Source: Desulfomonilaceae bacterium (lineage in GTDB: Bacteria; Desulfobacterota; Desulfomonilia; Desulfomonilales; Desulfomonilaceae). From it: a DNA stretch of 64,000 nt. The position numbers and the translations under genes were made by a program. Position 1 is the first letter of the stretch; each line of letters opens with the position of its first letter. Where the stretch lies: positions 62,001 to 126,000 of the forward strand of contig JBAZSD010000009.1 in the NCBI GenBank assembly GCA_041662605.1, read 5' to 3'. Below, one piece after another: positions 27,562 to 37,452 of this stretch. The notes below the pieces were generated by a model. It had not been told where the DNA came from, did not search any database, and saw nothing but the letters and a program-made list of their open reading frames with translations.

Positions 27562-30174
27562 ATGAGCAAGTTTCCTGCATTTCTAAGGAAATTCTTTTTT
27601 AGGAACCGTAGCGTCGGTTCCGCTTCTCATAGTGTTGACGATCTTCGGGCGGCTTTTGCTCACCGCTATCACAACTTCAAACTGCTACTTACTGCCAATA
27701 ACAAAGCTCTTGAGATAATGACCGATCTTGAGAAAGCTCTCCAGGGTATTCGACCATTCGGAATGTCCTTTGTTCGCTCGAACTGTACAGGGGTATCAGT
27801 AAATGTTTTCAGAATGATTAAACACCTGGATGAATTGGCTCCAGGCAAGTATAGGGAACTTTATGACTCCTTTAAACACATTAGAGATCATATTAACTTG
27901 ACATTGGCCTATAAGAAAGTCTTTCAAACCGAAAGGCTGGTATTACCTTTGTCTGAAGTTACCCGAGACAGCCTCGATGAAGCTGGGGCTAAGATGGCCA
28001 ATGTAGGGACAATCCGAAATGAGATCGGCCTACCTACTCCTGATGGATTCGTGGTCACAGCGGGAGGCTACGAAAGGTTCGTCTCCCACAATGATCTACA
28101 AGCTGAGATAGATCGGAGAGTTCAGGCCACAAATACCGAAAGAATTGACCTTCTGTATCGGTTAAGCACGGATCTGCAGAATCTCATTATCAGCGCTTCC
28201 CTGCCTTCTGATCTGGAAAACGAAATACTCCTGGCCTATCAATTTCTCGAGAAAAATCAGGGCAAGGGCGTACGTGTCTCGATGCGCAGCAGCGCTCTTG
28301 GAGAAGATTCATCAGGAACTACATTTGCCGGTCAGTTTCGATCTACTCTCAATGTCAGCGCTGAAAGCATCATTTATTCGTATAAAGATATCGTGGCAAG
28401 TAAGTACAGCCTTCCAGCCATAACCTACCGGTTGAATCGTGGAATTCCCGACGAAGATGTGGCCATGTGCGTGGGTTGCATGGCAATGGTTAACGCTGCG
28501 GCTGGAGGAGTAATGTACTCCTGCAATCCGCTGAACGTCAGAGATCGCTCAATTCTAATCAACTCGGTGTGGGGGCTTCCAAAAGCTGTTGTTGACGGAT
28601 CCATAGACCCTGATTTATTTATAGTCTCTCGCAACGAGACTTTCCAAATTCATCAGAAATCTCTCAGAGACAAGAAACTCGAATTTGTTTGTTTTCCAGA
28701 AGAAGGTGTTTGTAGACAAGAATTGACTGGAGAGAAAAGCAAGACCCAGTCGATATCTGACGGCCAGGCTTTAGATCTCGCAAAAATGGCTGACACACTT
28801 GAAGATTTTTACGGGAGCCCTCAAGACATTGAATGGGCCATTGACTCAAATGGATCTATTTTTATCTTGCAGTGCAGACCCCTCCAGGAAATCGAACTCC
28901 GAAACATTGATGAAAATATTCTGAACGCCGAACTGGAAAATCAATCCCTAACAGTTGCGGCGGGTGGCCAGACTGCCTCTCCTGGGGTTGCGTTCGGGCC
29001 GGTATATATAGTCAAAAATGATGTCGACAAGCTCAAATTCCCGGCCGGATCAGTATTAGTGACAGCCCAGGCTCTACCTCGTTGGGCCCCCATGCTTGGC
29101 AGCGCTTCGGCTGTGATTACTGAGATAGGAGGAATAACAGGGCATCTTGCTAACGTGTCTCGGGAATTTGGGATTCCTGCAATATTTGGCCTAGCAGGCG
29201 CTACTGAAATCTTTCAAAACGCTCAGGAAATTACTGTGGACGCTGATGGACATCGCGTATATACAGGCAAAATTGATAGTTTGCTTAACAGTAACGCAAC
29301 AAAGAAAAACCTCATGGCCGGAAGCCCGATATTCGAAATACTTGAAAAGGTGTCTCAACAAATTGTTCCTTTAAACCTGCTTGATCCGGATAATCCCGAT
29401 TTTCATCCTCGAAAGTGCACAACACTTCACGATATTACACGGTTCTGTCATGAAAAATCGGTCCACGAAATGTTTAACTTCGGGAAGGAACACCGTTTCT
29501 CCGAAAGGTCAAGCAAACAGTTGGTTTGTGATGTCCCGATGCAATGGTGGATCATTAACCTGGACGACGGGTTCAAAGAGAATATCGATGGGAAATTCGT
29601 GCATATCGACAACATCGTTTCGATTCCTATGCTCGCTATGTGGGAGGGCATAATAGCGGTTCCGTGGGAGGGGCCACCACCTGTCGACGCAAAGGGATTC
29701 ATGTCTGTGCTAATGCAGGCTACGACAAATCCTGCCTTGGATCCTTCAATGCGCTCCGCTTATTCGGCCAGAAACTATTTCATGCTTTCCAGGAATTTCT
29801 GTAGCCTGTCATCAAGGTTTGGCTTTCACTTTTCGACAATAGAAGCGCTTGTCAGTGAAAGATCCTCAGAAAATTATGTGAGATTCACATTCAAAGGAGG
29901 CGCGGCTGATTTTCCAAGGCGCAGACGTCGAGCAATTTTCGTAGGAGAGATTCTCGAAAGATTCGAATTCAGATCAGAGATAAGAGAGGATAGCGCGTTC
30001 GCGCGTGTCGAAGGACTCGATCAAGCCGTCATGGAGGACAAACTCAGAATCCTTGGGTACCTAATCATTCATACTCGACAACTTGATATGGTGATGTCCA
30101 ACGGAGCTTCGATAAATCAGTATAGAAACAAAATACTGGCCGACTTGAATACAAAAGTCTTAAAGATAGCCTAA
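27562..30174 (+). CDS. PEP/pyruvate-binding (PEP synthase-like) protein lacking the C-terminal PEP barrel
   Basis: 870 residues. Residues 1-130 are helical and unlike PEP synthase. From about 140 to 455 lies the ATP-grasp nucleotide-binding domain (IGLPTPDGFVVTAGGYERF, then RVSMRSSALGEDSSGTTFAG, later GSPQDIEWAIDSNGSIFILQ). The swivelling phosphohistidine domain follows (about 470-570) with TEIGGITGHLANVSREFGIP, placing the catalytic His at about residue 528. The last 290 residues are not the TIM-barrel of PEP synthase or PPDK but an unrecognised domain. It probably transfers phosphate from ATP through His528 to an unknown acceptor; kinases of this broad class include drug and water dikinases. 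It stands alone. Confidence 0.75.
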   Translation: MSKFPAFLRKFFFRNRSVGSASHSVDDLRAAFAHRYHNFKLLLTANNKALEIMTDLEKALQGIRPFGMSFVRSNCTGVSVNVFRMIKHLDELAPGKYRELYDSFKHIRDHINLTLAYKKVFQTERLVLPLSEVTRDSLDEAGAKMANVGTIRNEIGLPTPDGFVVTAGGYERFVSHNDLQAEIDRRVQATNTERIDLLYRLSTDLQNLIISASLPSDLENEILLAYQFLEKNQGKGVRVSMRSSALGEDSSGTTFAGQFRSTLNVSAESIIYSYKDIVASKYSLPAITYRLNRGIPDEDVAMCVGCMAMVNAAAGGVMYSCNPLNVRDRSILINSVWGLPKAVVDGSIDPDLFIVSRNETFQIHQKSLRDKKLEFVCFPEEGVCRQELTGEKSKTQSISDGQALDLAKMADTLEDFYGSPQDIEWAIDSNGSIFILQCRPLQEIELRNIDENILNAELENQSLTVAAGGQTASPGVAFGPVYIVKNDVDKLKFPAGSVLVTAQALPRWAPMLGSASAVITEIGGITGHLANVSREFGIPAIFGLAGATEIFQNAQEITVDADGHRVYTGKIDSLLNSNATKKNLMAGSPIFEILEKVSQQIVPLNLLDPDNPDFHPRKCTTLHDITRFCHEKSVHEMFNFGKEHRFSERSSKQLVCDVPMQWWIINLDDGFKENIDGKFVHIDNIVSIPMLAMWEGIIAVPWEGPPPVDAKGFMSVLMQATTNPALDPSMRSAYSARNYFMLSRNFCSLSSRFGFHFSTIEALVSERSSENYVRFTFKGGAADFPRRRRRAIFVGEILERFEFRSEIREDSAFARVEGLDQAVMEDKLRILGYLIIHTRQLDMVMSNGASINQYRNKILADLNTKVLKIA

Positions 30175-30303
30175 CTAAGAATTATAAGTTACTTGCGCCT
30201 TCAAACATAGTCTGCTATTATAATTAATGTTTATTGGTTAAACATACCATATTTATAGCTAACTACCATATTGTAGAATGACTTTGAAGGGGGGATCCTT
30301 AAT

Positions 30304-31833
30304 TTGTTAGCTCAAGTTCATTCCGGAGCATTGGTTGGGATTGACGCCTATCCGGTAGAGGTTGAAATCGATGTCTACAATGGACTGCCTGCGATAACCG
30401 TTGTTGGATTGCCTGACAGCGCAGTAAAGGAAAGCGCCGCACGGGTAAAATCGGCAATCGTAAATAGTGGCTTCCCTTTTCCGGCCCGTCGCATAACAGT
30501 CAACCTTGCGCCGGCGGGTCTGCGAAAAGAAGGTTCAGGATTTGATTTGCCAATTGCGCTTGGCGTTCTTGTTGGCCTGAATTTCCTTGTACCTGAAAAA
30601 ATGGACAGATACATGATAGTGGGGGAACTCTCGTTGGACGGAACCGTCAAGGAAGTCCGTGGAGTTCTCTCCCTCGCGATAGCGGCTCGTGACAGGGGAT
30701 TCATGGGTATCATGGTTCCTGAATCAAATTTGGCTGAGGCTGCTGTAGTTGAAGGGATCGATACTTTGGGTATTTCAAATCTGGTCAGCGCTGTAGGTTT
30801 TCTTATGGACAAAATATCTATTGAACCGGCAAGACCAAGTGGAAATCATGAGGTAAAAACAAGAGGAGATTATCAAGTCGACTTCTGCGATATAAAAGGA
30901 CAGGAATACGCCAAGAGAGCTGTGGAAGTCGCCGCTGCTGGAGGTCACAACGTACTCATGGTGGGGCCACCGGGCTCTGGAAAGACCATGCTTTCCCAAA
31001 GAATTCCCACGATTCTTCCCGAACCGGTTTTTGAGGAAGCTCTCCAGACCACACGGATATACTCCGCCGCGGGCTTGTTGGGTAAGGACAAATCCATAGT
31101 GACCCGAAGGCCTTTTCGATCGCCTCATCATACGGTGTCTGACGCAGGACTCATAGGAGGTGGAGCTATACCACACCCAGGAGAGGTTTCCTTGGCTCAT
31201 AACGGGGTGTTGTTTCTCGATGAAATGCCCGAGTTTAGAAAAAACGTGCTTGAAGTCTTGAGACAACCGCTGGAAGATGGTGAGGTAACCATATCCAGGG
31301 CTCATGTGGCCATTACTTTTCCAGCCCGTTTCATGCTTGTGGCGGCCATGAACCCCTGCCCTTGCGGTTACCGGGGAGACGCGAAACACGAGTGCCTGTG
31401 TTCACGTCAAACAATTGAGCGTTATTGGGCGAAAATATCCGGACCATTGCTGGACCGGATTGACATCCACGTGGAGGTTCCATCGGTCGAATGGAGGGAC
31501 CTTACTGGAACTGAAATGAGCGAATCATCGGAGATAATTCGGAACAGAGTTAACCAAGCCAGATCCGCTCAGTTAGAACGGCTGGGCAAGCATAACATTT
31601 TCTCGAACGCTCATATGAAATCATCATTAATTCGCAAATACTGCGCTCTAGACAAACAATCACTCGACTTTCTTGAAAAGGTTGTGGATCGACTTGGATT
31701 GTCGGCTCGAGCATATCACCGGGTTTTGAAAATCGCTAGAACTATAGCCGATCTCGATGGTAGCGAAAATATCGGGTCTGGACATGTGTCTGAAGCGATT
31801 CAATACCGATCGCTGGACCGTCGTTACGACTAG
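30304..31833 (+). CDS. comM: YifB/ComM family AAA+ helicase-like ATPase (magnesium chelatase-like)
   Basis: 509 residues. The N-terminal ChlI-like domain begins VHSGALVGIDAYPVEVEIDV and contains GLPAITVVGLPDSAVKESAA. The AAA+ core has Walker A GPPGSGKTMLSQRIP, Walker B LFLDEMPEFR and the sensor region MNPCPCGYRGD, with Cys residues typical of the family. The C-terminal domain shows LSARAYHRVLKIARTIADL. ComM promotes branch migration during natural transformation in some bacteria. The start is TTG at 30304, preceded by a GGGGGGA ribosome-binding site. Confidence 0.92.
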   Translation: MLAQVHSGALVGIDAYPVEVEIDVYNGLPAITVVGLPDSAVKESAARVKSAIVNSGFPFPARRITVNLAPAGLRKEGSGFDLPIALGVLVGLNFLVPEKMDRYMIVGELSLDGTVKEVRGVLSLAIAARDRGFMGIMVPESNLAEAAVVEGIDTLGISNLVSAVGFLMDKISIEPARPSGNHEVKTRGDYQVDFCDIKGQEYAKRAVEVAAAGGHNVLMVGPPGSGKTMLSQRIPTILPEPVFEEALQTTRIYSAAGLLGKDKSIVTRRPFRSPHHTVSDAGLIGGGAIPHPGEVSLAHNGVLFLDEMPEFRKNVLEVLRQPLEDGEVTISRAHVAITFPARFMLVAAMNPCPCGYRGDAKHECLCSRQTIERYWAKISGPLLDRIDIHVEVPSVEWRDLTGTEMSESSEIIRNRVNQARSAQLERLGKHNIFSNAHMKSSLIRKYCALDKQSLDFLEKVVDRLGLSARAYHRVLKIARTIADLDGSENIGSGHVSEAIQYRSLDRRYD

Positions 31834-31965
31834 CTGTGGCAAGTTATCCGTGAACTCGGAAAAAGAAACGCTCGTTCCAATAGATAGACAAGCGCTCTTT
31901 TCTAACGGCCCTTAAACTACATGTGCCATCGGGTAACTGTTTTGGTTAGTCCGGACATTGTAAAA

Positions 31966-33495
31966 TCAATCTATAGATTCCAGCAAACTTTCTGAGATCA
32001 CCTTATTTTGTTTTATAAAGTCGCAGAAAATCTGATTAACCGATAGACCATAGGGGTAAACAGACTTTGCTTTTGATGCGAATTGCCGGTAGCCATCCCC
32101 ACCAGCAAGGAGAAAATCACTTATAGCTACTGAATAATAATCATTCGGGTTGAACTTTTTGGAGCCGACTTCCTTAACGGATAACAAGTCATTGTTAACT
32201 TCATATTTGAGGCCGTACACCTGAAGTTTCCCTCCGCTCCGTTCCGGCAAGTTCAGGCTGCGGCGCAAAACCGACTCAAGATCTGATCCCTTCATCACTA
32301 CTTTCATGACCAGATTTTGAAAAGGTAGGACGCTGTAAACAGAACTATTTGTAATGGCCCCAATCTTAATACCGTCACGAATCGCTCCCCCATTGATTAT
32401 ACCTGCTTCGGCTCCAACAGCCCGGGCCATCACATACGCTACGAGCGTGGCCAATCGGTTGGAGGACGAAGACCGAACAGCGCTGAGGCTGGCGTCCAGC
32501 GAGACATCTGAGGATCCAATTACTTCATTGAAAAATGGGGACATCTTTGCTTTGTACTTCTCCACGACAGAAGTAATACGGGGATCATCCGGAACATTTT
32601 CATCAAGTCTTATCAATTGGCCCTCATATTTTTCTATTTGGCCATTCAGGACATTCACATCCAGTCGCCCGAGATAATTGGAATAGGCGCCAGCCTGACA
32701 CACAAGCGTCCCGTTAAGTTTGATAGGGTCAAAAACAGACGTATGTGAATGTCCTCCAATTATTACATCAATACCGGGACACAGTATCCCGAGTTTTTTG
32801 TCTTTTTCCAGACCCAGATGAGTCAATGCTATGACAAATTTGTCCTGACCCTGTTCTTGAATAATTTTTTGCGCTACCTTGACGGGATCCTCAAAAATCA
32901 GTCTCTTCACGTTTTTGGGGTGGGTGAGTTCAGGAGTTTTCTCAGTTGTGAGACCCAAAATCAATATTTTGGCCTTTTGGCCTCGAAATCTCTTGATCAT
33001 GTACGGTCTGAACACCTGCTTACCATCCTTGTACAGTGTGTTGGCGCTCAACAGAGGGAATTTCATCGCCGGTTTCAGACGTTTCAAGAGATTGGGAAGT
33101 CCAAAATCGAATTCATGATTGCCAACTACCATGGCGGAAAATCCCATCATGTTCATGAGTCGGACACCGAGTTCACCCTTGAAAACAGCGCTGTAAGCCG
33201 TGCCTGTTAGGAGATCCCCAGCCATGAGTGTCAATGTGTCCCTACCCTCTCGCTCATTGGATTCTCTGATTTTTTCAATGAGGGTCATGGCCTTGGCAAA
33301 TCCACCTACTTTTTGTCCATTGGCTTGCTTTTCGGACAGATAGTGGCCATGCGCGTCATTCATATAAAGTATGGTAAGGTTGAATGAAGCTGAGAAATCC
33401 TTGGATTCCCCAACTGTTGGATACACCATTCCGAGAATGAAAATAACAAGAAAAACCGTAAAATATTTGAAGGACTTTTTTAGGAACCGGCTCAC
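31966..33495 (-). CDS. Exported 5'-nucleotidase / UshA-family metallophosphoesterase
   Basis: About 509 residues. The longest frame starts at a TTG (33513), but the GTG at 33495 has AGGGGG six bases upstream and gives a clean signal peptide (KKSFKYFTVFLVIFILGMVY). The metallophosphoesterase domain has LYMNDAHGHYL, LMAGDLLTGT, VVGNHEFDFG and GGHSHTS, which supply the metal ligands. The C-terminal 5'-nucleotidase domain has GAEAGIINGGAIRDGI and FLLAGGDGYRQF. It dephosphorylates nucleotides or related esters in the periplasm. It converges with comM and is followed by no obvious partner. Confidence 0.9.
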   Translation of the reverse strand: MSRFLKKSFKYFTVFLVIFILGMVYPTVGESKDFSASFNLTILYMNDAHGHYLSEKQANGQKVGGFAKAMTLIEKIRESNEREGRDTLTLMAGDLLTGTAYSAVFKGELGVRLMNMMGFSAMVVGNHEFDFGLPNLLKRLKPAMKFPLLSANTLYKDGKQVFRPYMIKRFRGQKAKILILGLTTEKTPELTHPKNVKRLIFEDPVKVAQKIIQEQGQDKFVIALTHLGLEKDKKLGILCPGIDVIIGGHSHTSVFDPIKLNGTLVCQAGAYSNYLGRLDVNVLNGQIEKYEGQLIRLDENVPDDPRITSVVEKYKAKMSPFFNEVIGSSDVSLDASLSAVRSSSSNRLATLVAYVMARAVGAEAGIINGGAIRDGIKIGAITNSSVYSVLPFQNLVMKVVMKGSDLESVLRRSLNLPERSGGKLQVYGLKYEVNNDLLSVKEVGSKKFNPNDYYSVAISDFLLAGGDGYRQFASKAKSVYPYGLSVNQIFCDFIKQNKVISESLLESID

Positions 33496-33594
33496 CGTAA
33501 CCCCCTCTCCCAATTTGGCAGAAAAGATACAACTACCTCATCGCATATGGCGATTCAAAAATCGAAATTGAGACTAGAGATATAGGAAGGCGAC

Positions 33595-33672
33595 TGGTCG
33601 GGGTGGCCGGATTCGAACCGGCGGCCTCGTGCTCCCAAGGCACGCGCGCTAACCAGGCTGCGCTACACCCCG
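33595..33672 (-). tRNA. tRNA-Pro, anticodon TGG
   Basis: On the minus strand the acceptor CGGGGTG pairs with CACCCCG, the D arm is GCGCAGCCTGGTTAGCGC, the anticodon stem CGTGC/GCACG encloses CTTGGGA (anticodon TGG), and the T arm is GCCGG-TTCGAAT-CCGGC. The CCA end is encoded at 33595-33597. This gene is complete, unlike the second proline tRNA fragment near 47.6 kb. Confidence 0.95.
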
Positions 33673-33767
33673 AACATGCTGTTTATAAATCTTTACATAA
33701 GAAATGGCAAGCGCCGAGAAGGTAAACTGATGAAGCCCGCAATCACAAATTGCCAGACCCTGTCCAA

Positions 33768-34385
33768 TTATTCACTCGATCTCCTCATTGATTTCACAAA
33801 ATCGGCAAAAAGTCTCAAAGCCTTACCACGGTGGCTTACAAGATTTTTTGTTTCCAGATCCATTTCCCCAAAAGACATCCCAAACTCTTCAAAATAAAAA
33901 ATAGGGTCATAGCCAAAACCTCCAGTTCCGCGAGGTTCCTTCAAAATCCTTCCTTCACATACTCCGTGAAACAGCTTTTCCTCGCCATTTGGTGGTACCA
34001 GCGTCAGCACACAGACGAATCTTGCCGTCCTGAAAGGGTCCTCGATGTTTGTCATTTCATCCAGGACTTTCAAATATCTATGTCTATCATCCGAATTGGG
34101 CCCGGAATATCTAGCGGACAATACTCCCGGTCTTCCAGACAATGCGTCAACGCAAAGACCCGAATCATCCGCCAACGCAGCAAGATCCAGTGTTGATGCA
34201 ACGAAACGAGCTTTTTTCAAGGCATTAGCCTCAAAGGTGTTGCCGTCCTCGACAACTTCCGGAATTTCGGCAAAATCATTCAGAGACTGTATTATGACGC
34301 CACACCCATGCAATAGGTTGGTCATCTCGACAATCTTCCCTTTATTTCGTGTGGCTAGAACCAGATTCTCTAGTTGAGCTAACAT
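33768..34385 (-). CDS. rdgB: XTP/dITP diphosphatase (RdgB/HAM1)
   Basis: 205 residues, normal length. Motifs are LVLATRNKGKIVEM at the N-terminus, ALADDSGLCVDALSGRPGVL in the middle, and LVSHRGKALR near the end. It removes deaminated purine nucleoside triphosphates from the pool in the cytoplasm. It is on the minus strand between meaB upstream and tRNA-Pro downstream; the gap to meaB is about 44 bases, so co-transcription with meaB is likely. Confidence 0.95.
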   Translation of the reverse strand: MLAQLENLVLATRNKGKIVEMTNLLHGCGVIIQSLNDFAEIPEVVEDGNTFEANALKKARFVASTLDLAALADDSGLCVDALSGRPGVLSARYSGPNSDDRHRYLKVLDEMTNIEDPFRTARFVCVLTLVPPNGEEKLFHGVCEGRILKEPRGTGGFGYDPIFYFEEFGMSFGEMDLETKNLVSHRGKALRLFADFVKSMRRSSE

Positions 34386-34429
34386 ACCCGTTTATATGAT
34401 CCGTTTCCCACGTCGTGTAGGTCGTTAAA

Positions 34430-35434
34430 TTATGGTCCTTCCAAATCGTTTCTTGCGCCGCTGTTGTCATGGTTCATCACAATATCAAGCAATTCTGAAC
34501 TCGATCGATATGGATTGGTGTTTCGACAGAGTATGTCTTCGACTACCTTGTCGATGGTTTTCTTCCCGCCAATTTTTTTCATTGCCCTTTCAAGGAGCCC
34601 TTCTTTGAAAAGGTCCATAACTTGGTTCAAGGCTCTGTGACGTTCTAGCTCCCGGAGGCGGTCTTTGCCAAGGTTTTCCAAGTGTTTTTTGTGATTGAGA
34701 ATCGCGTTATAGACATCGTCTACCCCTTTTTCCTGAGTAGCTACGCATTCAACCACTGTTGGCTCCCAACCGTAAGAACGAATACGATCCTCATTCATCT
34801 GAAGCATAAACAGGATCTCTCTCACTGTCTTGGCGGACCCATCTCTGTCAGCTTTGTTGACTACAAACAGATCGCCAATTTCCATTAACCCTGCTTTTAT
34901 TGCCTGAATATCGTCACCCATGCCGGGCACGGTCACTACGATAGAGGTGTGGGCGCTGTTCACTATATCAACCTCATCCTGGCCCACGCCTACAGTTTCA
35001 ACAATTATCACATCCTTTCCCATTGCATCCAAAATCACTATGGCGTCGGATGTGGATCTTGTCAGGCCTCCAAATTTTCCTCTGGTGGCCAGAGACCTAA
35101 TGAAAACTCCATCATCAAGGAAATGACGTTGCATTCGAATTCTGTCACCAAGAATCGCTCCACCTGAAAAGGGACTAGTGGGGTCAATAGCCAAGACCCC
35201 AACAGCCTTCCCGTCCTCTCGAAAACGTGTAATGATCCGATCCACAAGTGTGGACTTCCCAACCCCGGGTGATCCGGTAAAACCTATCACATAAGCCCGT
35301 CCAGCATGGCCATAGAGGGTAGCCAAATCTGAAAAGACCCGTTTGTCTCCATCATCTATCTTCCTTATGAGCTGGGCGGTAGCCCGAACATCTCCTTGAA
35401 GTACTTTCTCCGCAAGGGAGTCAATATTTCCCAA
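34430..35434 (-). CDS. meaB: MeaB/ArgK GTPase, methylmalonyl-CoA mutase chaperone
   Basis: 334 residues from the TTG at 35434. The frame stays open to an ATG at 35572, but that extra 46 residues is Arg-rich and unlike MeaB, while an AAGGAG about nine bases before the TTG and the family-like start NIDSLAEKVLQGDVRATAQL favour the shorter form. GTPase motifs are GFTGSPGVGKSTL (P-loop), ETVGVGQDE and VVNKADRDG. MeaB guards coenzyme-B12-dependent mutases. The mutase itself is not in the window; its presence suggests propionate or methylmalonyl-CoA metabolism. Confidence 0.88.
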   Translation of the reverse strand: MGNIDSLAEKVLQGDVRATAQLIRKIDDGDKRVFSDLATLYGHAGRAYVIGFTGSPGVGKSTLVDRIITRFREDGKAVGVLAIDPTSPFSGGAILGDRIRMQRHFLDDGVFIRSLATRGKFGGLTRSTSDAIVILDAMGKDVIIVETVGVGQDEVDIVNSAHTSIVVTVPGMGDDIQAIKAGLMEIGDLFVVNKADRDGSAKTVREILFMLQMNEDRIRSYGWEPTVVECVATQEKGVDDVYNAILNHKKHLENLGKDRLRELERHRALNQVMDLFKEGLLERAMKKIGGKKTIDKVVEDILCRNTNPYRSSSELLDIVMNHDNSGARNDLEGP

Positions 35435-35728
35435 ATTTCCCGGCTCCTTTGGCCCGTATCTGAAGATCTTTCGACCTAGTAGGTTGATACTAGAGGCTTG
35501 TCTATTGGTAAATACCAATACCATGAAAGTCAACAACAATCGCCGGCGTCTTGGATGTTGCGTCAACGACATGGACTCTTGACAAAAAAGGGCGTTAGAT
35601 TCTCAACATCAGGCTGTGTTTCGTGATTATCAGGAATTATTTTCTGCCTATGAATTTGGTTCAGACTGGACCTTATCCATGCTGTAATATATAAGATATG
35701 ACCCGAAGCGTGTTGACAAGGAGTTTAT

Positions 35729-36694
35729 ATGCCCAAGAAACGCCAGCAATTCCTAGGTTCGAAACCGGGCTCTTCAGTCGAACTGGTTGATGAGGAAAAG
35801 TCCCCCTTCAGGGTAAGGACAGAAGAAGGTTTCGAGTTCCTGGTAAGTTCCGAGGATTTCCGAAATTATTACGAAGAGGAAGGATCACCAACTCCAGCTA
35901 AATGGAAACTTTTTGTGACGGACAAGAATAGGGGCTTAATCGAAACACGACTGGCCGGAGAGGCCGTCAACCTTATAAATAGTTTTAAGGAAGCTTTTCA
36001 GGATTTCACCAAAGCTCGACGCTTTCTGGGAGAGTTATTGAGCAATGAAAATCCCTCCAAAGAAATGAGTATTTTCTCAATCAGACAATTGCTTCAAGCA
36101 TCTGCAAGATTTCCTGAACTGGTTTCTGATCAGGATTTACAGCGCGTTCTCTCGTTAGATCCAAAAGTCAGGGACCTGTTGGCGGGAAATGATTTCGGTG
36201 TATTAGAGTGGCCTCTAGGTCATTCAAGCCTAATTGATTTAAAAGATGAAAACATAATGGAGCCCAAAAAAGCTGGACCTCCCAAGACCCCGCGCAGCGC
36301 TCCACAGAAAATGAAAAACATTGATTTGAAAGTTCAGGGTGATCAACTGACAATTGACATCGATCTTTCAAAGGAGTTCGGGCCGTCAAAATCGGGTAAG
36401 ACCATTATTGTAGCCTCCACGGAAGGAAACAAGACGGTACCGGGCAGAAACGAAAAGATAGGCCTAAATGTGTACAAGGAGATGGGGCTGAGCAAACGGT
36501 CAGGTAACAAAAAATCCTTCAGGAACCTAGAAATGAGCGTAACAGCCGATAATCTTAGCATCGTCGTAGACCTTTCTCAGGAATTGGGACCGTCCAAGTC
36601 AGGAAAAACTGTTATTGTAGCCTCTTCAGGAGGAAATCAACTCGTTTACGGCAGGACTGAAAAAATAGGTCTAAACGTGTACAAGACAATATAG
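35729..36694 (+). CDS. Protein of unknown function with a duplicated C-terminal domain
   Basis: 321 residues. The N-terminal 60 residues look like a small beta domain (SSVELVDEEKSPFRVRTEEG); about 75-150 is helical. The last 125 residues are two copies of a unit of about 50 residues, at about 197-250 and 270-321. Each holds a stretch such as DIDLSKEFGPSKSGKTIIVA or DLSQELGPSKSGKTVIVAS, followed by a KIGLNVYK ending. The SKSGKT string resembles a P-loop by chance only; the spacing does not suit an NTPase. A linker rich in Pro and Lys separates the regions. AAGGAG lies about 9 bases before the ATG. Function unknown. Confidence 0.7.
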   Translation: MPKKRQQFLGSKPGSSVELVDEEKSPFRVRTEEGFEFLVSSEDFRNYYEEEGSPTPAKWKLFVTDKNRGLIETRLAGEAVNLINSFKEAFQDFTKARRFLGELLSNENPSKEMSIFSIRQLLQASARFPELVSDQDLQRVLSLDPKVRDLLAGNDFGVLEWPLGHSSLIDLKDENIMEPKKAGPPKTPRSAPQKMKNIDLKVQGDQLTIDIDLSKEFGPSKSGKTIIVASTEGNKTVPGRNEKIGLNVYKEMGLSKRSGNKKSFRNLEMSVTADNLSIVVDLSQELGPSKSGKTVIVASSGGNQLVYGRTEKIGLNVYKTI

Positions 36695-36818
36695 GCGCCT
36701 TATTTCTAGTTGCGGGCGGGAAATTAGGGCGTTGCTCTTGGAGTGATGAAAAACTAAAATCTGTTATACTTGGTTTTCGCAGTTTAATTTTCAGGAACCC
36801 GCAAATCGGAGGTTTGTT

Positions 36819-37331
36819 ATGTTTGTTTTTGGCACCGCTGAAGATGTTTTCACGATGGCTGTCCGGATTGAAGAAAATGGACACGCCTTTTATTCGGGGG
36901 CTGCAGCAAAAGCGAAAGATTCAGAGACAAAGAAACTGTTCCAGGAACTGGCCGACATGGAGGCCCATCATATTGAGTCGTTCAAGATACTCAGAGGCTC
37001 ATTACCGGAAAAAGGCTTGTCTCCGAGCGTCTGGGATCCAGAAGGCCTTGCGGAAAGCTATCTGCAGGCATCGGCTGACACTCATATCTTCACCGTGGAA
37101 GCGGCTGTCTCCAGACTCAATAGTGTCGATTCGTCGGAGGAAGCGCTGAACATGGCGATTCAATTCGAAAAGGACTCTGTGACTTTTTTTATCGGCATGA
37201 AAGAACTATTGCCGGATCCGGAAGGCAAATCAGAAATCGATCAGCTAATAAGGGCTGAAATGGAACACGTTAGAATGTTGACTGCTGCGTTCAGATCTCT
37301 GAATGGGTCTGGAGTGGCTGGGATAGCATAA
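36819..37331 (+). CDS. Ferritin-like/rubrerythrin-type di-iron protein
   Basis: 170 residues. It forms a four-helix bundle with di-iron ligand motifs RIEENGHAFYSGAAAKA, ADMEAHHIESFKIL (ExxH), MAIQFEKDSVTFFIGM and RAEMEHVRMLTAAF (ExxH). There is no C-terminal rubredoxin domain, so it is a ferritin-like or erythrin-vacuolar-type member rather than a full rubrerythrin. In anaerobes these proteins cope with peroxide or store iron. The start is supported by GGAGG seven bases upstream. It stands alone, possibly with the unknown gene before it. Confidence 0.88.
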   Translation: MFVFGTAEDVFTMAVRIEENGHAFYSGAAAKAKDSETKKLFQELADMEAHHIESFKILRGSLPEKGLSPSVWDPEGLAESYLQASADTHIFTVEAAVSRLNSVDSSEEALNMAIQFEKDSVTFFIGMKELLPDPEGKSEIDQLIRAEMEHVRMLTAAFRSLNGSGVAGIA

Positions 37332-37452
37332 CCGTATTGAGATCCAGGGGCCATCTGAAAACACTTCAAAACGTAGATAACTGGTCTTCACAACTGGACT
37401 TTTTCCAATAAATCCGGAGAGGCTTGAGACTAGGCGCCGGGCATTAAGAAAA

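Noticed and set aside
35900..36694. P-loop NTPase because of the SKSGKT string
   Set aside because: The string occurs in both repeats without the GxxxxGK spacing, Walker B or fold context of an NTPase.
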